From a virus, in IMG/VR virus record IMGVR_UViG_3300032284_001936, positions 1-31,310 of that record: DNA of 31,310 nucleotides; one strand, given 5' to 3'. The notes beneath the pieces were generated by a model. It had not been told where the DNA came from. It searched no databases and was given only the letters and a program-made list of their open reading frames with translations. The translations under genes and the position numbers were made by a program. Positions within the stretch are counted from its first letter, which is position 1; every line of letters begins with the position of its first letter. Below are positions 30,703-31,310 of this stretch, piece after piece.

Positions 30703-30840
30703 GCAACCCTCCTAGGCTACATTAAAGTTAGTCTCACAATTATAGCACTTATTAGCATTGAGGTGATAAGGCACAAGGTTTAAAAGTTTGAATCAGGCCA
30801 CAAGCAACAACACGGCAAAAATAAAACGCATGGTTGCCTC
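30703..30840 (-). other. Short gap with a 12-codon leader ORF
   Basis: The gap has an ATG at 30831 with GAGG upstream giving a hydrophobic 12-residue peptide (MRFIFAVLLLVA) ended by TGA at 30793. After the stop the same frame continues with codons for a Cys-x-x-Cys peptide to TAG just before the lipoprotein ribosome site. It may be a leader peptide or a decayed small gene. Confidence 0.3.
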
Positions 30841-31310
30841 TTAGTATGCCCAAGTTGGTTTGGAATCGAGTTCTATGTCGCCGGATATTCCAAAACCAGT
30901 TTGAGTTGAACTGGTGACTGAGGCAGTCATGTTTCCAGTATTTGGAGTGACATATCCATTGGTAATAGTCGTCGATACTGATGGAGCCACTGAAAATGCT
31001 TGGCTATAAAATGATGAATTTTTAAATGTAACGCCGTTAACACTAACAGTAACAGCGGTTACTGTTGCGCTTGTAAATGCATAATACATGTTGAATTTCA
31101 ATCGCCATGTACCATCTTGCGTTTGATACGGGACAAATACCGCTCTACCAACTGAAAACCCACCTTGCGCACACGTAACCGTCGGCGCATTACCGCCGTT
31201 GTACGTTGTGCCGTGCAAATATTGCTTAAGCCCAAGCTGCGTCGCTGTAGCGTTATCAAGGCTAGAGGTTAGCGAAGGAAATAGCCCAGCAGCAGCAGAA
31301 CTAACTATCC
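30841..31310 (-). CDS. C-terminal part of a tail fibre-like protein, 5' end outside window
   Basis: The frame stays open to the right edge (156 codons before the stop at 30841), so the start lies outside; an internal TTG at 31218 is not a real start. The visible part is beta-rich and Thr/Ser/Asn/Gly-rich, with AAAGLFPSLTSSLDNATATQ at its beginning and GGFSVGRAVFVPYQTQDGTW and FKNSSFYSQAFSVAP within the rest, as in the distal domain of fibre or spike proteins. It ends in GDIELDSKPTWAY. No known catalytic motif. As the first gene of the block read leftward here, it would determine host binding; inferred. Confidence 0.55.
   Translation of the reverse strand, partial: IVSSAAAGLFPSLTSSLDNATATQLGLKQYLHGTTYNGGNAPTVTCAQGGFSVGRAVFVPYQTQDGTWRLKFNMYYAFTSATVTAVTVSVNGVTFKNSSFYSQAFSVAPSVSTTITNGYVTPNTGNMTASVTSSTQTGFGISGDIELDSKPTWAY

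Noticed and set aside
30703-30831. Selenocysteine or readthrough gene across the TGA at 30793
   Set aside because: No selenocysteine insertion element is evident and the continuing frame is short; a leader peptide or decayed gene is simpler.

Overview
The window is a fragment of a tailed double-stranded DNA phage genome, and the gene set points to a short-tailed (podovirus-type) virion. It holds large and small terminase subunits, a long portal protein, scaffold, major capsid protein, a connector-type adaptor, a roughly 1000-residue tail nozzle/stabilisation-type protein and a block of large internal (ejection-type) proteins. No tape measure, sheath or baseplate gene is visible. The host is probably a Gram-negative bacterium: several products carry Sec signal peptides or a lipoprotein-like leader, most starts have strong GGAGG-type ribosome binding sites, and DnaA boxes match the proteobacterial consensus. 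The host cannot be named from this sequence. No integrase or partition gene is present, so nothing here shows lysogeny. Both ends cut through genes, so the real genome is longer.

Layout. (1) 1-17780, minus strand: the packaging and virion operon. In transcription order it runs small terminase, two GNAT-type proteins, a 90-residue protein, large terminase, a small overlapping gene, portal, scaffold, major capsid protein, a terminator hairpin, two small head genes, another terminator, adaptor, a short fibre-like protein, the nozzle/stabilisation protein, two Gln-rich proteins and a partial large ejection-type protein. (2) 17814-17965: tRNA-Gln(UUG) and tRNA-Asn(GUU), minus strand. (3) 18000-19325, plus strand: a promoter carrying two copies of a 20-bp operator, followed by small early genes. 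(4) 19328-21235: tandem DnaA-box clusters on both sides of a secreted papain-family protease gene, then a small gene resembling the C-terminal part of DnaX/tau and a beta-rich, probably virion-associated protein, all minus strand. (5) 21236-21751: a gene-free repeat-rich region ending in a strong promoter. (6) 21752-22660, plus: a probable replication initiator. (7) 22738-25574, minus: DnaB-type helicase, RuvC-type nuclease, a gamma-glutamylcyclotransferase-like protein, a 44-residue Cys-pair protein and two small proteins, one resembling RebB (R-body) proteins. (8) 25688-27922, plus: ribbon-helix-helix regulator, M15-type endolysin, two unknowns, a Gp157-like protein and a RecT-type annealing protein. 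(9) 27930-31310, minus: a single-membrane-span (holin-like) protein, two unknowns, a secreted esterase, a possible lipoprotein and the C-terminal part of a fibre-like protein.

How it may work together. The ribbon-helix-helix protein is the best candidate for the early switch. The same 20-bp site lies in its own divergent promoter region (shared with the helicase operon) and twice in the first early promoter 7.6 kb away. Replication probably combines the initiator, the DnaB helicase, host DnaA and perhaps the tau-like protein. RecT, Gp157-like and RuvC-type proteins would serve recombination and branch removal before packaging. The most unusual content is the cargo: a signal-peptide-bearing C1A cysteine protease, a secreted alpha/beta-hydrolase and a RebB-like protein.
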